A DNA stretch of 63,985 bases, from positions 1 to 63,985 of the forward strand of contig JAJPHV010000011.1 of the NCBI GenBank assembly GCA_021325095.1, in the 5' to 3' direction. The stretch comes from Chloroflexota bacterium. Its GTDB lineage: Bacteria; Chloroflexota; Anaerolineae; Aggregatilineales; UBA2796. Of the stretch, positions 8,274 through 16,111 are shown piece after piece (position 1 is the first letter of the stretch; every line of letters starts with the position of its first letter). Both the position numbers and the translations under genes were made by a program. The notes under the pieces were generated by a model, which was not told the origin of the DNA, did no database searches, and was given only the letters and a program-made list of their open reading frames with translations.

Positions 8274-8302
8274 AGCCTTGACTTCTCTCGTCTACGCCCG
8301 GC

Positions 8303-9121
8303 TTATCTCGGCAACAGGTAAAAGACGCGCGGCTTTGTCCCCAGGTTAGCCCTCAGCACCACCGTCTCTCGCCCCTTGATGGCCTGCGAAACCGGGCTGT
8401 TCGGATCGCGTAGATCGCCGAAACGGCGCGCCTGGGTCGGGCAGATCACGCAGCAGGCAGGCGTCGCCGCCCGGTCATAGCCGGGGCGCAGGCCGCGTTC
8501 CGACGCCGCATCCAGTCGGTGCGCGCAGAACGTACACTTCTCCGGGACGCCGCGCGGACGGCGAGGCACTTCCGGGGAACCCCAGGTCGGCACCTGCGGA
8601 TTGGGCGCCGTGTTCTCCTGCCAGTTGAAAACGCGCACACCGTAAGGACAGGCCACCATGCAGTACCGGCAGCCGATACACCGGTCGTAGTCCATTGCCA
8701 CCAGCCCATCCGGGCGGTGATACGTCGCCTGAACCGGGCAGACTTCCACGCAGGGCGCGTTCTCACAATGCATACAGGGCCGCGTCAGAAACACCGCTTT
8801 GGGGAAAGTATCCTGATCTTCTATCAGGATATTCCACAGATGGCCCTCGGCGGTATCGTTAATGGCCTGACAGGCGTACACGCACCGGTAGCAGCCGATG
8901 CACGCCTCCAGGTCTATTGACATGGCCCAGTATGGCTGTTTGCTATCGGTCTGGCCGCCCGAGGCCTGCACCTCCGGCGCATCCAGGGCAAAGAACTGCT
9001 GCCTGAGCAGTTCGCCAGCTGCAAGGCCGATCCCCAGACCTTGCAGCAGTTTGAGAAATTCACGGCGCGAAAGCCGGCGAACCTGCATCTTCGTCGCCGT
9101 CAAGCCTGTGTCCTCGGTCAT
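8303..9121 (-). CDS. nrfC: Exported NrfC/PsrB-like protein with four [4Fe-4S] clusters
   Basis: 272 residues. A Tat signal with twin arginines (RRLSRREFLKLLQGLG) predicts export of a folded protein. Cysteine clusters follow in order: CIGCYRCVYAC, CMHCENAPCVEVCP, CIGCRYCMVACP and CTFCAHR with CCVICP, the classic four-cluster electron wire between an NrfD subunit and a catalytic or cytochrome partner. The start codon overlaps the stop of the 17-haem gene (ATGA at 9118-9121), so the two are coupled. Electron flow is inferred as quinol, NrfD, this protein, 17-haem cytochrome. Confidence 0.92.
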   Translation of the reverse strand: MTEDTGLTATKMQVRRLSRREFLKLLQGLGIGLAAGELLRQQFFALDAPEVQASGGQTDSKQPYWAMSIDLEACIGCYRCVYACQAINDTAEGHLWNILIEDQDTFPKAVFLTRPCMHCENAPCVEVCPVQATYHRPDGLVAMDYDRCIGCRYCMVACPYGVRVFNWQENTAPNPQVPTWGSPEVPRRPRGVPEKCTFCAHRLDAASERGLRPGYDRAATPACCVICPTQARRFGDLRDPNSPVSQAIKGRETVVLRANLGTKPRVFYLLPR

Positions 9122-11550
9122 AAGAACTTTCCACGACGTAGTATGAGCAGTCCGATGATGGAGACAATGAGCATCCCGACGGCTCCGCCCGCGATACCGC
9201 TGGCCCAGTTGGTCTGGGCGACGTTCTGTAATTCCGCAACCTGTTTTTGCAGCGCAGTCACCTTCTCGCTCTCCTGAGCAGCCGTGCTGCCCGGGCCTTT
9301 ACCGGCAAGGACGTGAGTCTTGCCGTGACAGCTTGCGCACACCGACGGGTCGATGCTCATCGAATGGCCGGTCTTGATGACGAAAACGCCCTGCGCATCT
9401 TCTTCCCGCTTCATATGGCAGTCCACGCAGGTCATGTTCGTGCCCATGTGGACTTTATCTGTCGTGGCGTCCTTATGGCAGTTGCCACAGGTGGAATTCA
9501 CGTCGCCCTGCTTGAGGCCGTTGTTGTGCGGCGTGTGGCAGTCCACGCAGTCGATCCCGCTTGTGTTGTGCCTGCTGATCAGCCACTCGTCGTAGGTCGG
9601 CGCGTGGGCACCGCTGTGACAGTTCCCGCAGGAACTCGCCTCGCTGGCGATCTGTACAGCCGCAGGTGGGTGTTTGGCCCCATTGGCAGTGGTGTGACAG
9701 TTGCTGCACACGATGCCTTCAAAAACGTAAGCGCCCGTCTTCGGATCGTAGCCCGACGCATGACAGCCCAGGCAGAAGGCTGGCTGCTTCTGAGCGGCGA
9801 ATTCTTTGCGGAACTGTTCGTTGAGCGACGCCTTGGCGTGCGGCGAGGTCACCCACGTCTGGTATTCCTTCTGGTGACATTCAGAACACTCCGCCGGGTT
9901 CAGCATCGGCTTGTCGCTGGGCAGGCCGGGCTTGTTGACCTGGATGATTCCAAGCTCAACCTCGACAGCGTTCAGCAGTGTGGCCGTATAACGATGGTTG
10001 TGGATGCCCTTGCTCCCGTCGCCCTTAACGAAGTCGAGCGCGGTCTTGACCCAGGCCGGGCTGCCTGCCTTCAGCGCCGCATAATCGATCCTCAGCCGCT
10101 CAGTGGTATCAAGCTGGCTGTCCGTGATGAACTTCAGCATCTTCTCCGGCGTGGTGTCTTTGTGACAGGTGGTACACGAATCCTTGAGGGCCTCGGTGTT
10201 GAGACTGGCTCCGGGTAGGATCGGTTTGAGCAGGTGACTGGTCAGCGTCAGTGAGGATTCAACGGGTACTTTGGGCAGGTGGCAGGTCGTGCATTTCGGG
10301 CCATTCTTATCGGTGAAGTGGACGGAGGGTACGCCCGGCACTTCCTTGACGATCTGCTTGCCCTCAAACATTTCCTGAACCGGGTGGTGCAGGCCGGTTG
10401 CCACATTCGTGTCGTTGTGGCACGACGTGCAGAGCGCGTAGGGTTCCTGGGTCAGGTTGAAGTCGATCTTGCTGTCGCCGTGCGAATTGTGGCAGCTCGT
10501 GCACGTCACGCCGAACTGCGCCGATTGCACGGTGACAGGCGGCGGTGGCGACCCTTTGCGCGTGCCCGCTTTCTGCGCTTCGGCCAATTTGTTGGCGAAC
10601 GATACGTTTGCGCTGTGACAGGTCAGGCAGGTTGAGCCGGGGTTCTGGCTGGCCTTCAGGTCGGTGAGCGCTTTGGCGTGGCCGGACTTCGACCACTCAT
10701 TAAACTGCATATTATCGAGCTTGCCGTGCCCGCTTGCCCACCAGTGGTCGGTGCTGTCTGGAGCCGCAAGCGCGAAGGTTCCACTGCTGAGGAGGTCGGT
10801 GCCAGGTCGGTACTTGACCGGGTAAGGCAGCTTGTTTTCCGGCTCCGTGCCCTGGCTGTGACATTGCCCGCAGATCTGCGCATCCGGACTGAGCACGATG
10901 GCCGCGCGAACCTCAGCCAGATCGGCGTCGCTCGGCGACTCTCCGATCTTGTCGGCGCGCTCGGCATGAATGCTGCCAGGGCCATGACATGCCTCGCACT
11001 GGACACCAGCATCCTTGAACCGCCCGCGTGAGCCGAGGCCCGTCGTGTGGCAGCCCGCACAGTTCTCCGTCCAGTCGTAGGTCGGGTCGGGCCACACTTT
11101 GCCCTTTATGTAGGGTTCCCAGGCTTTTTTCGCCACGTTCCATTCAGCCGGAAAAACGGCATACTTGTTACGCTCGACCTTGTACAGGTAGCGTTCCACG
11201 TACCGCCCGGAACCGACCACGTAGGCGATGTCATCGGCGGTGAATGGGCGCGGCGTCGATTCGCCAGGGAAGGTCACCGTCCGCTCTTTTTGACCAGTTG
11301 TGAAATCGGCTCTGATCGCCGCCTTATCGGTTTCCACATCCTGCAAGGCCAGCGCATGGCGGGACGCGCTGTGTGCGTTGGTCAGTTCGCGGTGACAGGA
11401 GGCGCAGGCTTGCGAACCCACGTATTCCGCACCGTCTTGCTGCGCGGGCTGTGCTTGGACGGTGGGCTGTCCATCGAGGGCCAACGCCACCCCACACAGG
11501 ATGAGTCCGCAGCCCAATAGAATGATTTTCCCTGGATTGAGGCGTAACAT
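9118..11550 (-). CDS. Membrane-anchored 17-haem cytochrome c
   Basis: 810 residues with 17 CXXCH motifs by direct count. After a signal peptide, the first nine motifs (CASCH, CAGCH, CEACH, CGQCH, CLTCH, CTSCH, CTSCH, CTTCH, CTTCH) form a domain shared with the proteins at 11908 and 17941 (YVGS-ACASCH, CEACHGPGS, CGQCHSQG landmarks, Cytochrome_C554-like). A helical linker with GDGSKGIHNHRYT leads to an eight-haem second domain (CSECHQKEYQTW to CASCHGKTHV), then a coiled-coil segment and a C-terminal membrane helix ending in RRGKFL. It is first in a four-gene operon with FeS, NrfD and a small membrane subunit. Whether it is a reductase or an electron conduit cannot be told from sequence. Confidence 0.93.
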   Translation of the reverse strand: MLRLNPGKIILLGCGLILCGVALALDGQPTVQAQPAQQDGAEYVGSQACASCHRELTNAHSASRHALALQDVETDKAAIRADFTTGQKERTVTFPGESTPRPFTADDIAYVVGSGRYVERYLYKVERNKYAVFPAEWNVAKKAWEPYIKGKVWPDPTYDWTENCAGCHTTGLGSRGRFKDAGVQCEACHGPGSIHAERADKIGESPSDADLAEVRAAIVLSPDAQICGQCHSQGTEPENKLPYPVKYRPGTDLLSSGTFALAAPDSTDHWWASGHGKLDNMQFNEWSKSGHAKALTDLKASQNPGSTCLTCHSANVSFANKLAEAQKAGTRKGSPPPPVTVQSAQFGVTCTSCHNSHGDSKIDFNLTQEPYALCTSCHNDTNVATGLHHPVQEMFEGKQIVKEVPGVPSVHFTDKNGPKCTTCHLPKVPVESSLTLTSHLLKPILPGASLNTEALKDSCTTCHKDTTPEKMLKFITDSQLDTTERLRIDYAALKAGSPAWVKTALDFVKGDGSKGIHNHRYTATLLNAVEVELGIIQVNKPGLPSDKPMLNPAECSECHQKEYQTWVTSPHAKASLNEQFRKEFAAQKQPAFCLGCHASGYDPKTGAYVFEGIVCSNCHTTANGAKHPPAAVQIASEASSCGNCHSGAHAPTYDEWLISRHNTSGIDCVDCHTPHNNGLKQGDVNSTCGNCHKDATTDKVHMGTNMTCVDCHMKREEDAQGVFVIKTGHSMSIDPSVCASCHGKTHVLAGKGPGSTAAQESEKVTALQKQVAELQNVAQTNWASGIAGGAVGMLIVSIIGLLILRRGKFL

Positions 11551-11642
11551 CAGGCTATTTCCTCGGTGGTCAATACAGCCTAAGCATGTCCGGCCTCTTC
11601 TCTCCGTTTCTATATTTGAGCCTGAAATCCACTTTTTTAGTT

Positions 11643-11658
11643 AGTGACAAACATCATT
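11643..11658. promoter_or_regulatory. CRP/FNR-like operator, 17-haem side of the divergent region
   Basis: AGTGA-CAAACA-TCATT lies about 93 nt upstream of the minus-strand 17-haem start. The divergent intergenic region 11551-11907 holds no convincing gene; an AT-rich ATATAG segment at 11616-11610 (minus strand) could be a -10. Confidence 0.5.
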
Positions 11659-11792
11659 ACCTTGTCAGATGCCTTTGCCCTGAACTGTGCTATCGATAGA
11701 CCCATGTCACAGACCGGACGCGGGATTCGGTCTTCATCATGTATTGCACTTGCATCGGGAACAGCGTGAAAAAGAACGTTGAAACGTTGGCA

Positions 11793-11808
11793 AGTGATGT
11801 TTGTCATA
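11793..11808. promoter_or_regulatory. CRP/FNR-like operator, nonahaem side of the divergent region
   Basis: AGTGA-TGTTTG-TCATA lies 100 nt upstream of the plus-strand nonahaem start and 150 nt from its partner site at 11643. A GATAAT at 11854-11859 is a possible -10. Two sites in one divergent region suggest coordinated control of both cytochrome operons. Confidence 0.5.
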
Positions 11809-11907
11809 CAGGTTGAGTGAGTAAGTATCTGGTGTTCCTGGCCGGAGAGTCCCGATAATAAGGTATTGTGAAAACATGCCGTCGTCACAGGCTATGGGGG
11901 CGAGTCT

Positions 11908-13788
11908 ATGTCAGGCTTGGCGCACCAGAGACCGCGTAGCTCGTTATTGATCGGGATCGGCCTGCTCCTATGCAGTCTGGGCATCCTCTTGAGTACAAGC
12001 CGCGTCTCGCACGCCCAGGAGGGTGAGCGGGCAACGGCTGAGTACGTCGGCGCTAACGAATGCTCCTCCTGCCACAAAAGCCTGGCCGCAAGCCATTCCG
12101 GTTCCCGGCACTCGCTCGCGTTGCAGGACGTCAGCAGCGAGAAGACCGCCCTCAAGGCCGATTTCACAACTGGTCAAAAGGAGCGGACGGTCACCTTCCC
12201 CGGCGAATCCGCACCCCGCCCATTCACCGCCGACGACATCGAGTACATCGTCGGTTCGGGCCGCTATGTAGAGCGCTATCTGTACCGGATCAGTCGTGGC
12301 AAATATGCCGTCTTCCCCGCCGAATGGAACGTGGAGAAAAGAGTCTGGCAGCCTTACGTTCGCGGGGAAGGTGTTAGCAAATGGCCCGACGATCCAGCCT
12401 ATGATTGGGTTCAGAATTGCGCAGGCTGCCACACCACCGGCTTGCTGGGCAGGCGTGGCCGCTGGCAGGATGATGGCGTCCAGTGCGAGGCATGTCATGG
12501 CCCCGGTAGCAACCACGTCGATCTCGCCAACAAAGCAGGCAGCGAGCCAAGCGATGGCGATCTGGCGGAAATTCACAAGGCGATAGTGCTCAGTCCTGAC
12601 TCGCAGGTCTGTGGACAGTGCCACAGCCAGGGGCTGAATGCGGATGGAAAGTTGCCGTACCCAACCGGCTACCTGCCCGGTGGGGTTTTGCTGGACAAGG
12701 GCGTGTTCAGTCTGGTCGCCAAAGACGACAAAGATCACTGGTGGGACACCGGCCACGCCAGACAACAGAACATGCAGTTCAACGAATGGCTGAAATCCGG
12801 GCATTCCAAAGCGCTGGCGACGATGAAAGGCAGCAAAGACGCGGCTGCCCCGTGCCTCGAATGCCACAGCGGCGACTTCCGGCTGGTCAGGGCGCTTGAG
12901 GACGCGCAGAAAGCCGACATCCTGAAAAGCGCGCCCGCACCGCTATCCCTGGACAACGCGCAGTTCGGCGTGGAATGTATTAACTGCCACGATCCGCATG
13001 GCAGCAATGAGGCCGACAAGAACGAATTCGAGCTTGTCAAGGGCGATGCTTACGCGCTCTGTACCTCCTGCCACCGCGCTACGGACGTAACCCAAAGCCT
13101 GCACCATCCCTCGCAAGAGATGTTTGAGGGGCTGGCCCTCGTCAAAGGCATCCCTGGCATCCCCTCCGTCCATTTCAAAGATGCGAAAGGCCCGCGCTGC
13201 CAGACCTGTCACATGCCCCGCGTCCCGGTGCAGTCCTTCGCCAGCGCCAGCCACGTTTTTCTGCCCGTGCTGCCCGTGCTGCCGGGGAAAGCAGCGGGCA
13301 AGCTGCCGGACTCCTGCTCCGGCTGTCACGATAAGCTGACCCCGGCTGACCTGCAATCGCTGATCGACGACACACAGGATGCAGTGCGTGCCCGTCTGTC
13401 TGTGGCTCTGGCCCGCCTGGGGACGGTCCCCAAACCCGATGCCGGAGCGCCGTCCTTTGACGCCTATAACCAGGTGGTTACGGCGCTGACCTTCATCCAG
13501 AATGACGGCAGTCTCGGCGTGCACAATTACGCCTATGTGGACACGCTGTTCAAGGCTGCCGAGAAGACTCTGGCAGAGTTAAGCGTGCCGGGCGCGACCA
13601 TCAGCCCAACCGAAGGGCCAGCGCCGACGGCCACTTCTTCAGTTCCCGTTGTACCCCTCCATCCGAAGGTCGTTTCTGTTCCGACGGGCTTCCGCCCCGT
13701 CACGGCGCTGTTCATCGGCAGTGTGGTTCTCCTGCTGCTGATCGGGGCACTCATATTCTTGCGCAGACCAAAGCGCCGGGAGGGATGA
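11908..13788 (+). CDS. Membrane-anchored nonahaem cytochrome c
   Basis: 626 residues with nine CXXCH motifs (CSSCH, CAGCH, CEACH, CGQCH, CLECH, CINCH, CTSCH, CQTCH, CSGCH). The signal peptide ends near residue 36. The nine-haem part is a close paralogue of the N-terminal half of the 17-haem protein: both have the segments KERTVTFPGES, VGSGRYVERYLY and YAVFPAEWNV. The C-terminus has a Pro/Thr linker and one membrane helix (TALFIGSVVLLLLIGALIFL) with a basic stop-transfer tail. It leads a three-gene operon with another nonahaem protein and a cytochrome b/c fusion. Confidence 0.92.
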   Translation: MSGLAHQRPRSSLLIGIGLLLCSLGILLSTSRVSHAQEGERATAEYVGANECSSCHKSLAASHSGSRHSLALQDVSSEKTALKADFTTGQKERTVTFPGESAPRPFTADDIEYIVGSGRYVERYLYRISRGKYAVFPAEWNVEKRVWQPYVRGEGVSKWPDDPAYDWVQNCAGCHTTGLLGRRGRWQDDGVQCEACHGPGSNHVDLANKAGSEPSDGDLAEIHKAIVLSPDSQVCGQCHSQGLNADGKLPYPTGYLPGGVLLDKGVFSLVAKDDKDHWWDTGHARQQNMQFNEWLKSGHSKALATMKGSKDAAAPCLECHSGDFRLVRALEDAQKADILKSAPAPLSLDNAQFGVECINCHDPHGSNEADKNEFELVKGDAYALCTSCHRATDVTQSLHHPSQEMFEGLALVKGIPGIPSVHFKDAKGPRCQTCHMPRVPVQSFASASHVFLPVLPVLPGKAAGKLPDSCSGCHDKLTPADLQSLIDDTQDAVRARLSVALARLGTVPKPDAGAPSFDAYNQVVTALTFIQNDGSLGVHNYAYVDTLFKAAEKTLAELSVPGATISPTEGPAPTATSSVPVVPLHPKVVSVPTGFRPVTALFIGSVVLLLLIGALIFLRRPKRREG

Positions 13789-13791
13789 GGT

Positions 13792-14943
13792 ATGAACCGG
13801 CGAACACCGTTGCTGATGGTTGTCCTCGGCTTGCTGCTGATCGTCCTGGCGCTGCTGCTCCCCAGGGAGAGCCATGCTGCTATCCCTGTCGCCGGGCCGG
13901 GCGATGTGCTGCTCGACGAAGCCCCCAGGCCCTCCAATGCCTACTGCCTGTTGTGTCACGCCCAAGCGGGCCAGACCTGGAAACTCCCCAGCGGAGAAAC
14001 AGTGTCCCTGACCATCGATGCCAGCGTGCTTGCGAAGTCTGTTCACGGCGACACCAGCAGCAAGGGGCCGCTCACCTGCGCGGATTGTCATGGCAACTTC
14101 CGCTATCCACACCCCGTCCAGACCGCTCAGAGCCTGCGGCAGTTTACCCTGACGCGCTATGCCTCCTGTCGAAACTGCCACGAGGATCAATACACCCGCA
14201 GCCAGGACAGCGTGCACGGCGCAGCCCTGCGAGCCGGAAGGCCGGAAGCCGCCGTCTGCGTGGATTGTCACGGCGGCCATGACATCCAGCCTCCCGACAG
14301 GCCCCGCGAGCGAATCTCGCTGACCTGTGGCAGATGTCACGGCGCGATCTTCGACCAGTACCGTAACAGCGTGCATGGCAAAGCGCTCTTCACCGAAAAC
14401 AATCCGGACGTGCCGACATGTATCGATTGTCACGGGGTGCACAACATTCAAAATCCGACGACAGCCGCTTTCCGGGTGCGATCACCAGAGGTCTGCTCCA
14501 AATGCCACAGCGACGGAGCGCTCATGGCGAAGTACAAGCTCAACACGCACATCCAGGAAAGCTACCTGACCGACTTTCACGGCTCGACAGTCGCCCTGTT
14601 TGAACAGCAAGACCCCAAGATTCCGACCAATAAAGCGGTGTGCTTCGACTGTCACGGCGTCCACAACATTCAGCCTGTCAACAACGGGAACACATCACCA
14701 ATACGGGAAAACCTGCTTACGACCTGCCGCCAGTGCCATCCCGACGCGAAAGCGAACTTCCCGGATGCCTGGATAGGCCATTATCCGGCAACCCCGGAAT
14801 CGCACCCGGTACTCTACGCAGTGAACGGCTTCTACAGCTTGGCGATCCCTGGCTCGATTGGCCTGGTGGTCATTGTGGCGGGTGCGGATTTCTTCCGGAG
14901 GCTGCGGCAGCGCTTCAGCCGCCGTCGCCAGACAGGAGCGTGA
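13792..14943 (+). CDS. Second nonahaem cytochrome c, membrane-anchored
   Basis: 383 residues with nine CXXCH motifs (CLLCH, CADCH, CRNCH, CVDCH, CGRCH, CIDCH, CSKCH, CFDCH, CRQCH). It is not of the C554-like type: motifs are separated by repeated SVHG and GVHNIQ/GGHDIQ elements giving additional His ligands, as in cytochromes paired with b-type quinol oxidases. A signal peptide is at residues 1-29 and a C-terminal membrane helix at about 348-368 is followed by a very basic tail. It starts 3 nt after the previous stop and ends 3 nt before the cytochrome b fusion gene, so the three are one operon. Confidence 0.92.
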   Translation: MNRRTPLLMVVLGLLLIVLALLLPRESHAAIPVAGPGDVLLDEAPRPSNAYCLLCHAQAGQTWKLPSGETVSLTIDASVLAKSVHGDTSSKGPLTCADCHGNFRYPHPVQTAQSLRQFTLTRYASCRNCHEDQYTRSQDSVHGAALRAGRPEAAVCVDCHGGHDIQPPDRPRERISLTCGRCHGAIFDQYRNSVHGKALFTENNPDVPTCIDCHGVHNIQNPTTAAFRVRSPEVCSKCHSDGALMAKYKLNTHIQESYLTDFHGSTVALFEQQDPKIPTNKAVCFDCHGVHNIQPVNNGNTSPIRENLLTTCRQCHPDAKANFPDAWIGHYPATPESHPVLYAVNGFYSLAIPGSIGLVVIVAGADFFRRLRQRFSRRRQTGA

Positions 14944-14946
14944 CGA

Positions 14947-16062
14947 ATGGCGCAGGATGTACAGCGGACTCATTACAGACGCTTCTCGCCGGCCCAACGC
15001 TTCGAGCATTTTGTGCTGATCATCGCCTTCATCGGGCTGGCGATCACCGGGCTGCCGCAGTTATTTGCGGGCGAAGCCTGGGCACAGTCGCTCATCCTGG
15101 CGCTGGGCAGGATCGAAAGTGTTCGCATTCTGCACCGTTTTATGGCGCTCCTGCTGATCGTCGAAGTGCTTTATCATGTCCTGTCACTGGCTTATAAACT
15201 GCTGGTGCTGCGGCAGAGCGCGTCCATGCTGCCGCGCCGCCGCGACGGGCGCGATCTGCTCGACTGGCTGCGCTATACTGTGGGCCGCCTCCCCGAACGG
15301 CCACGTATGGCGCACTACAATTTCCTCCAGAAGATCGACTACTGGCTCACCGTGTTGAGCATTCTAGTCCTTCTGGTCACGGGCCTTTTGCTCTGGAATC
15401 CCATTGCCGTTACCGGCGTGCTTCCGGGGGGCGCCATTCCCGTCGCTCAGGCCATTCACAAGAATCAGGCGCTGCTGCTCGTCCTCCTGGTCGTCTGGCA
15501 CACCTACAACGCCTTCCTCAAACAGTTCAATGTCAGCATCTTCACCGGCAATCTTGCGCGGCGCATTATGCTCGAAGAACACGCCGAGGAACTGGAAACC
15601 CTTGAATCCGGCGAGCAGACGCCAGGCGCGTCCGGCGAGCAGGTTGCGAGTCGGGCACGCCGCTTCTGGCCGGTAGCAATTGTGGTGACAGTACTGGTGG
15701 CAGCGGGCCTGATCCGTTATCTCACCTATCAGCAGACGGCCATTACCACCGTTCCACGTCAGAACGTGGCGATTTTCGCGCCTGACGTGCAGCCCGCAGC
15801 GGGTGACGCAGCCATCGGCGGGGCGCTGTGGTCTACGCTGCGCTGCCCAATCTGCCACGGCCCACAGGCGACAGGCGGCCCGGAAGGCGCGCCTGCCCTG
15901 AAAGGCAGTTCCGGAAGCGTCGGGAAGACGCTCACCTTTGAAAAATTCTATGCGCAGGTGCGCAATGGCAGCGACAAAATGCCTGCCTTCCGCCCAGAGG
16001 AACTGCCGGATGGCTATATGGCGCACCTGTGGGCCTGGCTGTCCTCGAAATCGACCTCGTGA
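14947..16062 (+). CDS. Cytochrome b561/FdnI-type membrane protein fused to a monohaem cytochrome c domain
   Basis: 371 residues. Residues about 10-205 form a four-helix di-haem b domain with paired histidines in helices (RFEHFVLII, RILHRFMALLLIVEVLYHVL, AIHKNQALLLVLLVVWHTYNAF), as in formate dehydrogenase gamma and HydC-type quinol oxidases. A fifth membrane helix (residues about 235-255) leads to a C-terminal class I-like cytochrome c domain with CPICHG and a later methionine (SDKMPAF) as probable sixth ligand. The product would take electrons from quinol on haem b and hand them through its own c-haem to the two nonahaem proteins encoded just upstream (inference). Confidence 0.85.
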   Translation: MAQDVQRTHYRRFSPAQRFEHFVLIIAFIGLAITGLPQLFAGEAWAQSLILALGRIESVRILHRFMALLLIVEVLYHVLSLAYKLLVLRQSASMLPRRRDGRDLLDWLRYTVGRLPERPRMAHYNFLQKIDYWLTVLSILVLLVTGLLLWNPIAVTGVLPGGAIPVAQAIHKNQALLLVLLVVWHTYNAFLKQFNVSIFTGNLARRIMLEEHAEELETLESGEQTPGASGEQVASRARRFWPVAIVVTVLVAAGLIRYLTYQQTAITTVPRQNVAIFAPDVQPAAGDAAIGGALWSTLRCPICHGPQATGGPEGAPALKGSSGSVGKTLTFEKFYAQVRNGSDKMPAFRPEELPDGYMAHLWAWLSSKSTS

Positions 16063-16111
16063 CTCTGCTGATCTGAAGCAGGCGTGCAACAGGGACAGGT
16101 CCGCACGCCGC

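Noticed and set aside
9247..10218. Long plus-strand ORF opposite the 17-haem gene
   Set aside because: Antisense of the CXXCH-rich coding sequence with no domain of its own.
11637..11888. Minus-strand 83-codon ORF in the divergent cytochrome region
   Set aside because: It covers both operator candidates, has no ribosome site and no recognisable content.
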